From JAWLHU01 sp041690255 (GTDB taxonomy: Bacteria > Bacillota > Sulfobacillia > Symbiobacteriales > Symbiobacteriaceae), in the NCBI GenBank assembly GCA_041690255.1, contig JAWLHU010000016.1:113053-177052 (forward strand): a stretch of 64,000 nt of DNA, read 5' to 3'. The stretch's first letter is position 1. Each line of letters starts with the position of its first letter. The translations under genes were made by a program, and so were the position numbers. Under the pieces are notes generated by a model. The model was not told the origin of the DNA and did no database searches. It saw nothing but the letters and a program-made list of their open reading frames with translations. This document shows positions 21,206-32,112 of the stretch, piece after piece.

Positions 21206-23007
21206 GGGTCGCCGCCATCTACCGGGTCTCCACCGAGAGGCAGGTCAAGCGGGACGGGGAGGAGACCCTTCCCATCCAACGGGCTGCCGTGCGGGAGTTC
21301 GTCGCCCAGCGGGGCTGGAGCCTGGTCCGGGAGTACGCCGAGGAGGGCGTCTCCGGCTTCAAGGTCAGCGCCGACGACCGGGACGTCCTCCAGCAGGCCT
21401 TCCGCGATGCCCGGGCCGGCGAGTGGCAGGCGCTCATCGTCTTCAAGGCCGACCGGCTCTCCCGCAACGCCTTCGAGTACCCGGTCGTCATCGATCGGTT
21501 CCGCAAGATCGGCTGCGAGGTCTGGTCCGTCACCGACGCCCCCGGGGGAAAGCTCCTGGCTCTCGACACCCAGATGGACAAGTTCGTCCGTTTTCTTGAA
21601 GGCTGGCAGGCCGAGACCGAGTCCAAGAATACATCGTTACGCGTCTCCGAGGCGATGCAGCAGCTCGCTAAGCAGGGGAGGTGGAGCGGAGGCCCCCCGC
21701 CATTCGGATACTGCCTCAACGGGACCCGCAGGCCCAAATCCGACGCCCCGGCCCTCCTGATCGATGAGGCCCAGGCCGAGATCATCCGGCTGATGGTCGA
21801 CCTCTACCTCGACCAACGGATGGGCTGCGTGCTGATCGCCAAGGAACTGACCGCCCGCTCCACCCCCAATCCGACCGGCCGCCCGTGGGACGACCAGCGG
21901 GTCCGGCGCATCCTCCAGAACCCGATCATCGCCGGGCTGCCCGCTTACGGCCGGAACAAGCAGAACGGCAACAGCTACGCCAGGAAGAACCCCTACGACC
22001 TGGACCAGTTCATCCTCCCCCGGGATGAGGCCGGCAACCTGAAGCCCATCCCTGCGTACCAGATCATCCCCCTGGAGCGCTGGCTGAAGCTGATGGCCGC
22101 CATGAAGACCGCTCAGACCGCCCGCAAGGCCCCCGCCAACGAGCCCAAGCACCCCTTAACCGCCCGCCTCCGAGGCTCCGACGCCCTGCTGACCGGGCTG
22201 GTCTTCTGCGGCCACTGCGGCGCCCGCCTCTCCGCTGACGCCAACACCTACAGGAACAAGCGGGCCGATGGAACCATGCAAACGGGCCGGCGGCTCTACT
22301 ACGTCTGCCAGACCCACCTGCGCAAGGGCAGGCAGTTCTGTGACGGCCAGCGCACGTACGGCCGGAGGCGACTGGAGCAGGTTGTGGGCAGCCAGTTAGA
22401 GACCCTGCTGACCATGCTCGATGGACAGGAGCTGGCCGCCCTGCTCCTCGGCGGGGTGGACAAGCACCTGCGGGAGGTGGAGGAGCAGATCCGTCTCACG
22501 AACACCGAGCTTACCAGGACGCAGAAGATCATCGATGGATGGCTGGCCCGGATGGATTCCTTCCTCGCATGCCCCAATGAGAGCCCCTATACCGAAGAGA
22601 TGCTGACCGCCAAGATCCGGGAGGCCAAGGAGAAGCAGCAGATCCTGCACACACGGCTCACCACCTTGCACGACCAGCGGAAGGGGCAACCGGCCACCCC
22701 ATCGCAGGTGGAGGAGCTGGCCGATCTGGCTCCGCACTGGTGGTACTACTTCCGGGAGGCGACCACCGAGGAACAGAGACTCCTCCTGCGGGACCTCATC
22801 GAACGGATCAACGTGCGCAGGGACGGCGTCGAAATCGTCTTTGCCGTCTCCCTGGAAGCCTTCCTGCCGAAGGCCAGGCACCTGGCGGCAGCCCGCATGA
22901 CTTCATCTACATTGATGGGGTCAATGCCTCAAACGGAACGCCCTTCGTATCCGGCACCATTGCCCTCATGCTGGACGCTGACCCCAGCCTCACTGTGGAT
23001 CAGGTGA
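21202..23007 (+). CDS. Large serine recombinase of element 2 (C-terminus differs between integrated and circular forms)
   Basis: A large serine recombinase. The resolvase domain has the nucleophile Ser in AAIYRVSTERQ and the motif IVFKADRLSRNAFEY. The recombinase domain (GGPPPFGYC and ILQNPIIAGLPAYGR), the zinc ribbon (FCGHCGARL with a later YVCQTH...C) and a long coiled coil follow. In the integrated state the frame crosses the right core at 22938 and continues 21 codons into protease DNA in another frame, stopping at 23007 (601 aa). In the circular state it would end with the 14 codons at 20429-20472 (595 aa). The gene points the same way as the protease. Confidence 0.93.
   Translation: MRVAAIYRVSTERQVKRDGEETLPIQRAAVREFVAQRGWSLVREYAEEGVSGFKVSADDRDVLQQAFRDARAGEWQALIVFKADRLSRNAFEYPVVIDRFRKIGCEVWSVTDAPGGKLLALDTQMDKFVRFLEGWQAETESKNTSLRVSEAMQQLAKQGRWSGGPPPFGYCLNGTRRPKSDAPALLIDEAQAEIIRLMVDLYLDQRMGCVLIAKELTARSTPNPTGRPWDDQRVRRILQNPIIAGLPAYGRNKQNGNSYARKNPYDLDQFILPRDEAGNLKPIPAYQIIPLERWLKLMAAMKTAQTARKAPANEPKHPLTARLRGSDALLTGLVFCGHCGARLSADANTYRNKRADGTMQTGRRLYYVCQTHLRKGRQFCDGQRTYGRRRLEQVVGSQLETLLTMLDGQELAALLLGGVDKHLREVEEQIRLTNTELTRTQKIIDGWLARMDSFLACPNESPYTEEMLTAKIREAKEKQQILHTRLTTLHDQRKGQPATPSQVEELADLAPHWWYYFREATTEEQRLLLRDLIERINVRRDGVEIVFAVSLEAFLPKARHLAAARMTSSTLMGSMPQTERPSYPAPLPSCWTLTPASLWIR
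22938..22945 (+). other. attR core of element 2 (ACGCCCTT)
   Basis: Identical to 20421-20428. It is followed by protease sequence encoding F-V-S-G-T. It also lies inside the recombinase 2 reading frame. Confidence 0.88.
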
Positions 23008-24347
23008 GGCAGATCCTCCAGCAGACCGCCCAGGACTGGGGGCCCGAGGGGCAGGATTCGGACTACGGCCATGGCCGCCTGGACGGCTATCTGGCGGTGG
23101 CCCGGGCGGGAGGCTTCCCGGAGGGCGGGGCGCCGGCCGTTCCGCAGCACCAGTCCTTCGGCGGCTCGGTCGCGGCGGGGGCGACCGTGGAGCATACGAT
23201 CGCCGTGGCCGAGCCGAACTACCCGCTCCACATCACCCTGCTCATGCCGGGCTCGGGCGTCGCACCCGACCTGGACCTCTACGTGCTGGGGCCGAACGGT
23301 AACCAGGTAGGCCAGTCGGCGGGGACCAGCCGCCAGGAGCAGATCGCGGTCAGCATCAACCAGACGGGCACCTACCGGATCCAGGTCCGATCGTACTCCG
23401 GAGCCGGTCAGTACACGGTCGATGTGAGCGCGGGCCTCTCGGGAGCGGCCGATGCGCCGCCCACGGCGAGCATCATCAACCCGGCGGATGGCGCCACCGT
23501 CTCCGGCGTGGTGGAGGTCCAGATCGAGGCGACCGATGACCAGGCCATCGACCGGGTCGAGGTGGGGATCGACGTCAGCGCCTACCAAGATGTGACCGGC
23601 AGCTTTGACGGCACCTACTACCGCCACACCTGGAACACCACCACCGTGAGCGATGGACCGCACACGATCACCGCACGTGTGACCGACTCCGGCGGTCTCG
23701 ATGCAGAGAGCAGTGCGACGGTCACGGTCCAGAATCAGGGGCAGCCCGGCCAGCCGACGTGGAGCCGCAGCGGCACCGTGTCGCCGTCCAGCCGGAACGC
23801 CGAGTTCGACCTGACCGTCCTGCAGCCCGGCTACGTTGACTTCGCCATGGACTGGCCGACGCCCGCCGACCTGGATCTGTACGTCTACGCGCCCAACGGC
23901 TCCCTGGCGGGGCGTGCCTTCACGCTGAACAACCCCGAGCGGCTCCGGATCGACACCGCCCGCTGGGGGGCCGGCACCTACCGGGTGCGGGTCAACCTCT
24001 ACAGCGGCGTCACCAGCAGCTTTGCGCTCTCCGCGGTCGGGTACGCACCGACCACCTACACCGGAACCGTGTCGCCATCCAACCGGAATTCCACCCATCT
24101 CCACGGGATGGATCTGACCGGGCCGACCCGCCTCGTCCTGGCCTGGCCGACGGGAGCCGACCTCGACTTCTTCGTCTACGATCCGAGTGGCCGGGAGCGG
24201 GCGCGAGCGTACACGCTGAACAACCCGGAGATCCGGGAGGCAGCCGTGGATCAGACCGGGGACTGGTCGGTCCGGGTCAACCTCTACGCCGGGACGACCA
24301 CCAGTTACACCCTGCAGTGGTACGTTCCCGCACCGGTCCTCCAGTAG
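22938..24347 (+). CDS. S8 protease, fragment 3 of 3 (end of catalytic domain and C-terminal modules)
   Basis: Begins in the middle of GTSMATPFVSGT and completes the subtilase fold (IALMLDADPSLTVDQVRQIL ... YGHGRLDGYLAV). Then come a pre-peptidase C-terminal (PPC)-like domain, an Ig-like module (INPADGATVSGVVEVQIEAT) and two more PPC-like beta domains with the repeated themes DLDLYVY/DLDFFVY and TLNNPE. Such modules usually act in secretion or substrate binding outside the cell. No start codon from protease sequence lies in frame upstream, so it is silent unless element 2 is removed. With fragments 1 and 2 it gives an 841-residue protein. A strong terminator follows. Confidence 0.85.
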   Translation, partial: TPFVSGTIALMLDADPSLTVDQVRQILQQTAQDWGPEGQDSDYGHGRLDGYLAVARAGGFPEGGAPAVPQHQSFGGSVAAGATVEHTIAVAEPNYPLHITLLMPGSGVAPDLDLYVLGPNGNQVGQSAGTSRQEQIAVSINQTGTYRIQVRSYSGAGQYTVDVSAGLSGAADAPPTASIINPADGATVSGVVEVQIEATDDQAIDRVEVGIDVSAYQDVTGSFDGTYYRHTWNTTTVSDGPHTITARVTDSGGLDAESSATVTVQNQGQPGQPTWSRSGTVSPSSRNAEFDLTVLQPGYVDFAMDWPTPADLDLYVYAPNGSLAGRAFTLNNPERLRIDTARWGAGTYRVRVNLYSGVTSSFALSAVGYAPTTYTGTVSPSNRNSTHLHGMDLTGPTRLVLAWPTGADLDFFVYDPSGRERARAYTLNNPEIREAAVDQTGDWSVRVNLYAGTTTSYTLQWYVPAPVLQ

Positions 24348-24360
24348 ACCGGTGAAGCTG

Positions 24361-24412
24361 AGCGAGCGCCCGCCCTCACGACGGAGGACGAGCGCTCGCT
24401 TCATTCATTCTG
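24361..24412 (+). terminator. Terminator of the protease gene
   Basis: AGCGAGCGC (24361-24369) pairs with GCGCTCGCT (24392-24400), followed by TCATTCATTCT. Confidence 0.7.
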
Positions 24413-24427
24413 ATTGAAGAGGTAGGT

Positions 24428-24456
24428 TTGACGAACCAATTCGGGTCTGGTAATCT
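24428..24456 (+). promoter_or_regulatory. Promoter of the aroH-cmk-plsC operon
   Basis: TTGACG (24428-24433), 17-bp spacer, TAATCT (24451-24456). It drives transcription about 65 nt upstream of the aroH start. Confidence 0.65.
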
Positions 24457-24527
24457 AAGGAGGGAGCCCCTGTCTTTCCAGCTATCGTCGCGCCTGTCTT
24501 GGCAGATCAACCTTGGAGGGGTCCCGT

Positions 24528-24902
24528 ATGAACGCGGTGAGAGGAATCCGAGGGGCCACCACGGTAGAGGTGGACGAGAAAGAGGCGATCATCTCCGCAA
24601 CGGAGGAGTTGCTGGAGGAGGTCGTCCGACAGAACGAGTTTGATCCGGACGATATCGCCAGTGTCGTCTTCACGGTGACGAATGACCTGCGAGCAACCTT
24701 CCCGGCGGAGGCGGCCCGCAAGCGTGGCTGGCTCATGGTACCCATGCTCTGTGCAACGGAGATCCCGGTTCCGGGAAGCCTACCTATGTGTATTCGGGTG
24801 CTGATCCATGTGAATACGGAGAAACGGCAGAATGAGATTCGCCATGTCTATCAGCGGCGTGCCGTGAAGCTCCGTCCGGATTGGAGTGGAGTACAGGCTT
24901 GA
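24528..24902 (+). CDS. aroH: Chorismate mutase, AroH class
   Basis: Monofunctional chorismate mutase converting chorismate to prephenate for Phe and Tyr synthesis. The 124-residue protein has the AroH trimer-type signatures VRGIRGATTVE at the start, the active-site region LRATFPAEAAR and the PVPGSLPMCIRVLIH segment. The ATG at 24528 follows GGAGGGG. Its 3' end overlaps the cmk start (TTGA), so translation is coupled. The aroH-cmk-plsC-rpsA order is conserved in Clostridia. Confidence 0.95.
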   Translation: MNAVRGIRGATTVEVDEKEAIISATEELLEEVVRQNEFDPDDIASVVFTVTNDLRATFPAEAARKRGWLMVPMLCATEIPVPGSLPMCIRVLIHVNTEKRQNEIRHVYQRRAVKLRPDWSGVQA

Positions 24903-25585
24903 CGCAACACGGTGCATCCCGCGCGCTGACGATCACCATGGACGGCCCCGCCGGCGCCGGCAAGGGGACGATTGCCAGACTCCTCGCAGAACGGCTCGGG
25001 TACCTCTACGTTGATACCGGAGCCATGTACCGGGCGCTGGCCCTCAAGGCGTTGCGCAGCGGAATCAACCCGGAAGATGATCAGGCGCTCAGCGCCATGG
25101 TCGGTCAGACCGATGTTCGCCTACAACGTGGCCCCGGTGGTGAGACCCAGGTCTTCCTGGACGGGGTGGATGTCACCCGGGAGATCAGGGAGCCCGCGAT
25201 CAGCCGGATCGTCTCCCGGGTATCGGCGGTGCCGGAGCTGCGTCAGTACATGGTACGTGCGCAGCGGAGCATGGCCCACCAGGGCGGGATCGTCATGGAG
25301 GGGCGGGATATCGGCTCCTATGTGCTGCCCGACGCCGACCTGAAGCTGTACATTACCGCTACCCTGGAGGAGCGGGCCCGGCGGCGCCAGGAGCAGATGG
25401 CGGGAGCGGGCCACCGGATCCCTCTGGAGGAGATCATGGCCGACATCGCCCGGCGCGATGAGGCCGATATGAACAAGGGAGCCAACTCACTGATGATCCT
25501 GCCCGAGTCCGTCTTGATCGACACGACCCGCAAGAGCGTCGACCAGGTCCTCTCTGAGATCCTATCCCACTGCCGGAGGTTGTAA
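24899..25585 (+). CDS. cmk: Cytidylate kinase
   Basis: Phosphorylates CMP and dCMP. P-loop DGPAGAGKGT near the N-terminus, then LGYLYVDTGAMYRALAL and the strongly conserved GRDIGSYVLPDADLKLYITA and RRDEADMNKG segments of the Cmk family. Length is 228 residues. I chose TTG 24899, which overlaps the aroH stop and has a GGAGTGGAG site upstream; GTG 24881 would add six residues. Neighbouring aroH and plsC fit the conserved operon. Confidence 0.95.
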   Translation: MTQHGASRALTITMDGPAGAGKGTIARLLAERLGYLYVDTGAMYRALALKALRSGINPEDDQALSAMVGQTDVRLQRGPGGETQVFLDGVDVTREIREPAISRIVSRVSAVPELRQYMVRAQRSMAHQGGIVMEGRDIGSYVLPDADLKLYITATLEERARRRQEQMAGAGHRIPLEEIMADIARRDEADMNKGANSLMILPESVLIDTTRKSVDQVLSEILSHCRRL

Positions 25586-25588
25586 GGC

Positions 25589-26209
25589 GTGTGGCTTTAC
25601 GGATTTGCCAAGGCGCTTGTCTCTATGATCTATCGGCCGCTGTTCCGGATCCGGGTTGACGGGCTGGAGCACGTCCCCCGCGAGGGTGGTGTGATCCTCT
25701 GCGGGAATCACTTCAACGGCAACGATCCGGTGATCATCGGCATCGTCGCCCCGCGCCGGGTCTCCTTCATGGCGAAGGAGGAGATCTTCAAGATCCCCGT
25801 GGTCGGCTTCCTGGCCCGGTCGGTGGGCGCCTTCCCGGTGAAGCGGGGTACGCCTGACCGGTCCTCCCTGAAGCGCTCGCTTGACATCCTTGCGAACGGC
25901 GGTTGTTTCGGGATCTTTCCCGAGGGGACTCGGAACCGGACAGGCCGTCTGATGAAGGCCGAGCCCGGTACCGCTTACATCGCCCTGAAGTCGGGGGTGC
26001 CGGTGATCCCGTTCGGGATCTCCGGGAGCTATAAGTTCTTTCAACCCGTGACCATTCATTTTGGAGAGCCGGTTCCGCTGGAGCGGTTCCGGGGAGCCAA
26101 GCTTACCGGTGAGGCACTGGAGGCCGCCGGCGAGGAGATTATGGGGGCGATTGGACGCCTCCTGGAGCCACCGGTGACCTACGCGGCCGCATCTGGCCAG
26201 GATTCTTAA
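25589..26209 (+). CDS. plsC: 1-acyl-sn-glycerol-3-phosphate acyltransferase
   Basis: Makes phosphatidic acid from lysophosphatidic acid at the membrane. The catalytic HX4D motif is NHFNGND and the substrate motif is FPEGTRNRTG. A hydrophobic N-terminus (LYGFAKALVSMIY) anchors it. Length 206 residues is normal. The GTG start lies 3 bp after the cmk stop. The ispH gene that often sits between plsC and rpsA in Clostridia is absent here. Confidence 0.93.
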   Translation: MWLYGFAKALVSMIYRPLFRIRVDGLEHVPREGGVILCGNHFNGNDPVIIGIVAPRRVSFMAKEEIFKIPVVGFLARSVGAFPVKRGTPDRSSLKRSLDILANGGCFGIFPEGTRNRTGRLMKAEPGTAYIALKSGVPVIPFGISGSYKFFQPVTIHFGEPVPLERFRGAKLTGEALEAAGEEIMGAIGRLLEPPVTYAAASGQDS

Positions 26210-26332
26210 ACCCCAGGTCTCCCTATGCCGACGCCCGGGTTCGGCGTTATCTACATCTCTAAGGTAAAGTATGGTTCGTGTAGCCTGCGCCGGAGCCGCA
26301 CTACAGGCGAGCCATCGAGGAGGTCTACGATC

Positions 26333-27667
26333 GTGCAGGAGTTTGACAACCGGGATAACGAGAACGAAGCCATGAACGATGCCGAAGCCCGCGCCGAAAT
26401 GGAAGCTGCCCTGCGTGTGCCCAAGCAGGGTGAGATTGTTACGGGGCAGGTCGTCCGCGTGAGCGAGGACTCGATCATGGTGGACGTCGGGTACAAGTCG
26501 GAGGGGATCATTCCGCTGAGCGAGATCACCCACCGGCCCCTCCCGAACGCTGCCGCCTCCGGCCTCAAGGTTGGCGACGACGTGCAGGTCGTGGTCCTCG
26601 GCGTCGATGCCAAGGGCGAGGGCGGTCTCCGCATCTCGAAGCGGCGCGCGGACGAGCGGCTCGCCTGGCAGAAGGTCGAGAAGCAGCATGAGGCCGGCGA
26701 AATCGTCGAGGCCGAGGTGACCGAGGCGGTCAAGGGCGGCCTGGTGGTCGACCTCGGGCTGCGTGCCTTCCTGCCCGCGTCGCAGGTAGAGCGCGGCTAC
26801 GTAGCCGACCTCTCCCAGTTCGTGGGTCAGAAGATTCGCGTCAAGGTCATCGAGTTGGACCGGCAGAAGGGCCGTGTGATCCTCTCCCGCAAGCAGGTCA
26901 TGGAGAGCGAGCGCGGCCTCGCCAAGAAGGCCTTCTGGGAGTCGGTCGAGGAGGGCGCCACGATCGAGGGTACCGTCAAGTCGCTGACCGACTTCGGCGC
27001 CTTTATCGATCTCGGCGGCGTGGACGGCCTGCTCCATATCTCCGAGATGTCCTATGGCCGGATCAAGCATCCGTCCCAGGTCCTCAAGGAGGGCCAGAAG
27101 GTGACCGTAAAGATTCTGCGGCTTGATCGGGAGAAGGAGAAGGTCTCCCTCGGCATGAAGCAGGTGATGGCCGATCCCTGGGTGTCCGTCGTCGAGCGGT
27201 ACCCCGAGGGCAGCGTGGTCTCCGGCACCGTCGCCCGCCTGGCCACCTTCGGCGCCTTCGTGGAGCTGGAGCCCGGCGTTGACGGCCTGGTCCACATCAG
27301 CCAGATGGCCGATCGCCGGGTCAACACCCCGGGTGAGGTCGTGAAGGTCGGCGAGCAGATCCAGGCCAAGGTGATCGGTGTCAATCCTGAGCAGCGGCGG
27401 ATCAGCCTCTCCCTGCGGGAGATGGATTCCACCGACGCCGCTCCGGCTGAGGAAGCCCCGGTTGCTGAGGAAGCCCCGGTTGCCGAGGAAGCTCCGGTTG
27501 CTGAGGAAGCTCCGGTTGCTGAGGAAGCTCCGGTTGCTGAGGAGGCTCCGGCTGCTGAGGAAGCTCCGGTTGCTGAGGAGGCTCCGGCTGCTGAGGAGGC
27601 TCCGGCTGCTGAGGAGGCTCCGGCTGCTGAGGAGGCTCCGTCCCCTGACAAGGCCCCGGCCGAGTAA
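26333..27667 (+). CDS. rpsA: S1 domain RNA-binding protein (ribosomal protein S1-like) with acidic repeat tail
   Basis: Four S1 OB-fold domains in about the first 365 residues, recognisable from motifs such as GYKSEGIIPLSE, LRAFLPASQVE, TDFGAFIDLGGVDGLLHISE and ATFGAFVELEPGVDGLVHIS. The first S1 domain starts about 35 residues in, after an acidic leader. The last 75 residues are a tandem EEAPVA/EEAPAA repeat. The GTG start at 26333 has GAGGAGGT upstream; the longer frame from 26225 has no ribosome site. Firmicute S1-like proteins bind mRNA; ribosome association is not certain in this group. Confidence 0.9.
   Translation: MQEFDNRDNENEAMNDAEARAEMEAALRVPKQGEIVTGQVVRVSEDSIMVDVGYKSEGIIPLSEITHRPLPNAAASGLKVGDDVQVVVLGVDAKGEGGLRISKRRADERLAWQKVEKQHEAGEIVEAEVTEAVKGGLVVDLGLRAFLPASQVERGYVADLSQFVGQKIRVKVIELDRQKGRVILSRKQVMESERGLAKKAFWESVEEGATIEGTVKSLTDFGAFIDLGGVDGLLHISEMSYGRIKHPSQVLKEGQKVTVKILRLDREKEKVSLGMKQVMADPWVSVVERYPEGSVVSGTVARLATFGAFVELEPGVDGLVHISQMADRRVNTPGEVVKVGEQIQAKVIGVNPEQRRISLSLREMDSTDAAPAEEAPVAEEAPVAEEAPVAEEAPVAEEAPVAEEAPAAEEAPVAEEAPAAEEAPAAEEAPAAEEAPSPDKAPAE
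27440..27650 (+). repeat. 18-bp coding tandem repeat at the 3' end of rpsA
   Basis: About eleven copies of an 18-bp unit encoding E-E-A-P-(V/A)-A. Nearly identical codons suggest recent slippage expansion. The protein tail is strongly acidic. Confidence 0.85.
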
Positions 27668-27678
27668 AGTGAAGTGTC

Positions 27679-27710
27679 AGAAGCCCGGTCCGGTAAGGGA
27701 TCGGGCTTCT
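27679..27710 (+). terminator. Terminator after rpsA
   Basis: AGAAGCCCG (27679-27687) pairs with CGGGCTTCT (27702-27710), followed by CTCATG. The T-run is weak. Confidence 0.6.
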
Positions 27711-27863
27711 CTCATGTCCAAGACCTACCATCGATCAAAGTCCGAACACCGTTCGGGTGCATAGGGCTGATCCCTGTTCGGTTTACGAACCATGTTCAGT
27801 GGGTCGAAGAAGGAAGGGTTTTCCCTGACGGGGGCGAACATACCTTCTGAGGTGTTGCGGTTC

Positions 27864-30206
<2,343 letters not shown>

Positions 30207-31155
30207 CCTGGCTACATCGATCGCGGGGGTGCCCCTTGCCAGCCCGGTGATCATCAACGCGATGACCGGCGGGGCGCCCGGGGTCGAGGCGATCAACCGG
30301 GACCTGGCTACCGTGGCGGCGGAGCTGAATCTGGCCATGGCGGTGGGTTCCCAGAACGCCGGCCTGAAGGAGCCGGAGGTGGCCAGGACCTACCGGGTGG
30401 TGCGCGATGTGAACCCCCGGGGCATCATCCTCGCCAATCTGAGCGCCGACGCGCCGGTGGACCGGGCGAAGGCCGCCATCGAGATGGTGGAGGCCAACCT
30501 GCTCCAGGTCCATCTGAACGCCCCGCAGGAGCTGCAGATGGCCGAGGGCGACCGGGACTTCCGCGGGCAGTTGGCCAACATCGCCAAAATGGTGGCAGAG
30601 CTGCCGGTGCCGGTGGTGGTCAAGGAGTGCGGCTTCGGCCTCTCCAAGGAGACGGTCCGGCGGCTCTACGGGGTCGGTGTCCGGGCGGTCGATCTCTCGG
30701 GTCGCGGCGGCACGAACTTCGCCTGGATTGAGATCGCCCGGCGGGTCGAGGAGGAGCCGGACCCGGGGCTGCAGGCCTGGGGAATCCCCACGGCCTGTGC
30801 TGTGGCCGAGGTGGCGCAGGAGGCCCTGCCCGGGCTGGACCTGATCGCCAGCGGGGGCGTTGCCTTCGGCTCCGAGGTGGCGAAGGCGCTGGCCCTGGGC
30901 GCCCGGGCTGTAGGCGTGGCCGGTGCGGTGCTGAAGCGGCAGCAGTCCGGCGGGGCAGATGCAGCCATGCGGTATCTGCGAGCGCTTCGCGACGATCTAA
31001 AGATTGCGATGTTGCTGACCGGGGCGCGCGATCTCGCGGCCCTGCAGCACAAGCCGGTGGTGCTGACCGGCGGGGTCGGTGAGTGGTGCCGTCTCCGCGG
31101 GGTCGATCTGGCGCTGCTGGCCAATCGGATCTAGGATCTGGGAGGAGACGGGGCA

Positions 31156-31725
31156 ATGGATGCGGTAGGGCTGATCAAGGGGCGTCGGACGGTACACGAG
31201 TTCAAGCCGGACCCGGTTGCGCGTGAGCTGGTGGAGGAGATCCTGGAGGCGGCGGTCTGGGCGCCGAACCACAAGCTGACCCAGCCGTGGGAGTTCTACG
31301 TGATCAGCGGGGAGACGAAGGAGCGGCTCGCACGGCTGCGGGGTGAGCTGAAGCGGAAGGGGCATCCCGACCCGGCCTCGGAGCAGGCGGCGAAGATCTA
31401 TCAGTTCGCCTATTCCGGCCTGGCGACGCCGCCGTGGGCGATCCTGGTGGCCCAGGTGCTCTCCCCGGATGACCCGGTCCGGGAGCAGGAGGACCTGCTC
31501 TCCATGGGCGCCGCGGTTCAGAACCTCATGCTGGCCGCCCACGCACGGGGGCTCGGGACCTTCTGGGGGAGCGGTCCGTTGGTCAACCATCCGGAGACGT
31601 TCAAGCTGCTGGAGATTCCCGAGGGGCGCAGGGGCGTTGGCCTGATCTTCCTCGGCTACCCGGCGCGGGAGGAGAAGGTGCCCGAGCGGACGCCGGCGGC
31701 AGTGAAGACCCGTTGGTTCAACTAG
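31156..31725 (+). CDS. Nitroreductase family protein
   Basis: FMN-dependent oxidoreductase of 189 residues. The N-terminal RRTVHEFKPDPV and AAVWAPNHKLTQPWEFYVI segments are the family FMN-binding motifs, and the C-terminal GRRGVGLIFLGYP is typical. It lies 21 bp after fni behind a GGGAGGAG site, so it may be co-transcribed. The physiological electron acceptor is unknown; members reduce quinones, nitroaromatics or flavins. Confidence 0.9.
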   Translation: MDAVGLIKGRRTVHEFKPDPVARELVEEILEAAVWAPNHKLTQPWEFYVISGETKERLARLRGELKRKGHPDPASEQAAKIYQFAYSGLATPPWAILVAQVLSPDDPVREQEDLLSMGAAVQNLMLAAHARGLGTFWGSGPLVNHPETFKLLEIPEGRRGVGLIFLGYPAREEKVPERTPAAVKTRWFN

Positions 31726-31738
31726 GACGAAAACGAAG

Positions 31739-31771
31739 GCGCCGGCTACCCGCATCCAGGGTGGCCGGCGC
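31739..31771. terminator. Bidirectional terminator between convergent genes
   Basis: A 13-bp stem (31739-31751 with 31759-31771, one G:T pair) and a 7-nt loop. It serves the fni/nitroreductase unit and probably the opposing lipoprotein operon. Confidence 0.75.
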
Positions 31772-31777
31772 TCTCAC

Positions 31778-32107
31778 TTATCGCTGCTTGACCTCCCGGA
31801 CCACCCCGCTCTCCCCGTCTACGATCACCTCGACCCGCCGGGGCCGTGGGCCGAGGGCTGAGTCGAGCCGGACCATCAGCCCTTCGGCGACCAGGTCGAC
31901 CATGGCGACCGGTTTGTAGTCCCCCAGGCCCCGAATCGCTGCCTGGGGCAGCCCTTCCAGGACGGTCGGAGCCGAGTGCTCGGCCTGCCAGGCGGCCACC
32001 ACGGGGTGCGCGAGGGCCGCATCCAGCGCTTCGGATGGCATGATCCGGGGGCGGGCGGCGCAGCCTGACAGCATCAGCACAGCCAGTAGCAGAGCAATCC
32101 GTCGCAT
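31778..32107 (-). CDS. Small lipoprotein (PepSY-like)
   Basis: A 109-residue secreted lipoprotein with signal and lipobox LMLSGC, then a small alpha/beta domain ending VEVIVDGESGVVREVKQR, which resembles the end of PepSY-type domains. No catalytic motif. The start at 32107 is preceded on the minus strand by AAGGAGTG and lies 5 bp after the stop of the glycosyltransferase gene, so the two are co-transcribed. A role in cell-envelope polysaccharide export or regulation is possible but unproven. Confidence 0.75.
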   Translation of the reverse strand: MRRIALLLAVLMLSGCAARPRIMPSEALDAALAHPVVAAWQAEHSAPTVLEGLPQAAIRGLGDYKPVAMVDLVAEGLMVRLDSALGPRPRRVEVIVDGESGVVREVKQR

Positions 32108-32112
32108 ACGCT

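Larger units (their letters stand above)
20429..22945 (+). mobile_element. Serine-recombinase element 2, inserted just after the catalytic-Ser codons of the protease
   Basis: A 2,517-bp element flanked by direct 8-bp cores ACGCCCTT. It holds, left to right, the alternative 3' end of the recombinase gene with its terminator, a 25-codon hydrophobic peptide gene, two 95-bp repeats, a small gene and a 579-codon recombinase body. Circle closure creates an attP-like site whose arms TCAAACGG and CCCTTTGA match at 7 of 8 symmetric positions around the start of the core. Removal restores GTSMATPFVSGT exactly. It has no detectable similarity in layout to element 1, so the two insertions are independent. 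Confidence 0.88.

Noticed and set aside
15499..24347. Protease simply a decayed pseudogene
   Set aside because: Both gaps are filled by intact recombinase elements with defined ends, all three fragments keep their catalytic motifs and frame, and no stop or frameshift lies inside protease sequence. Reversible interruption is the better explanation, though loss of function in the integrated state is real.
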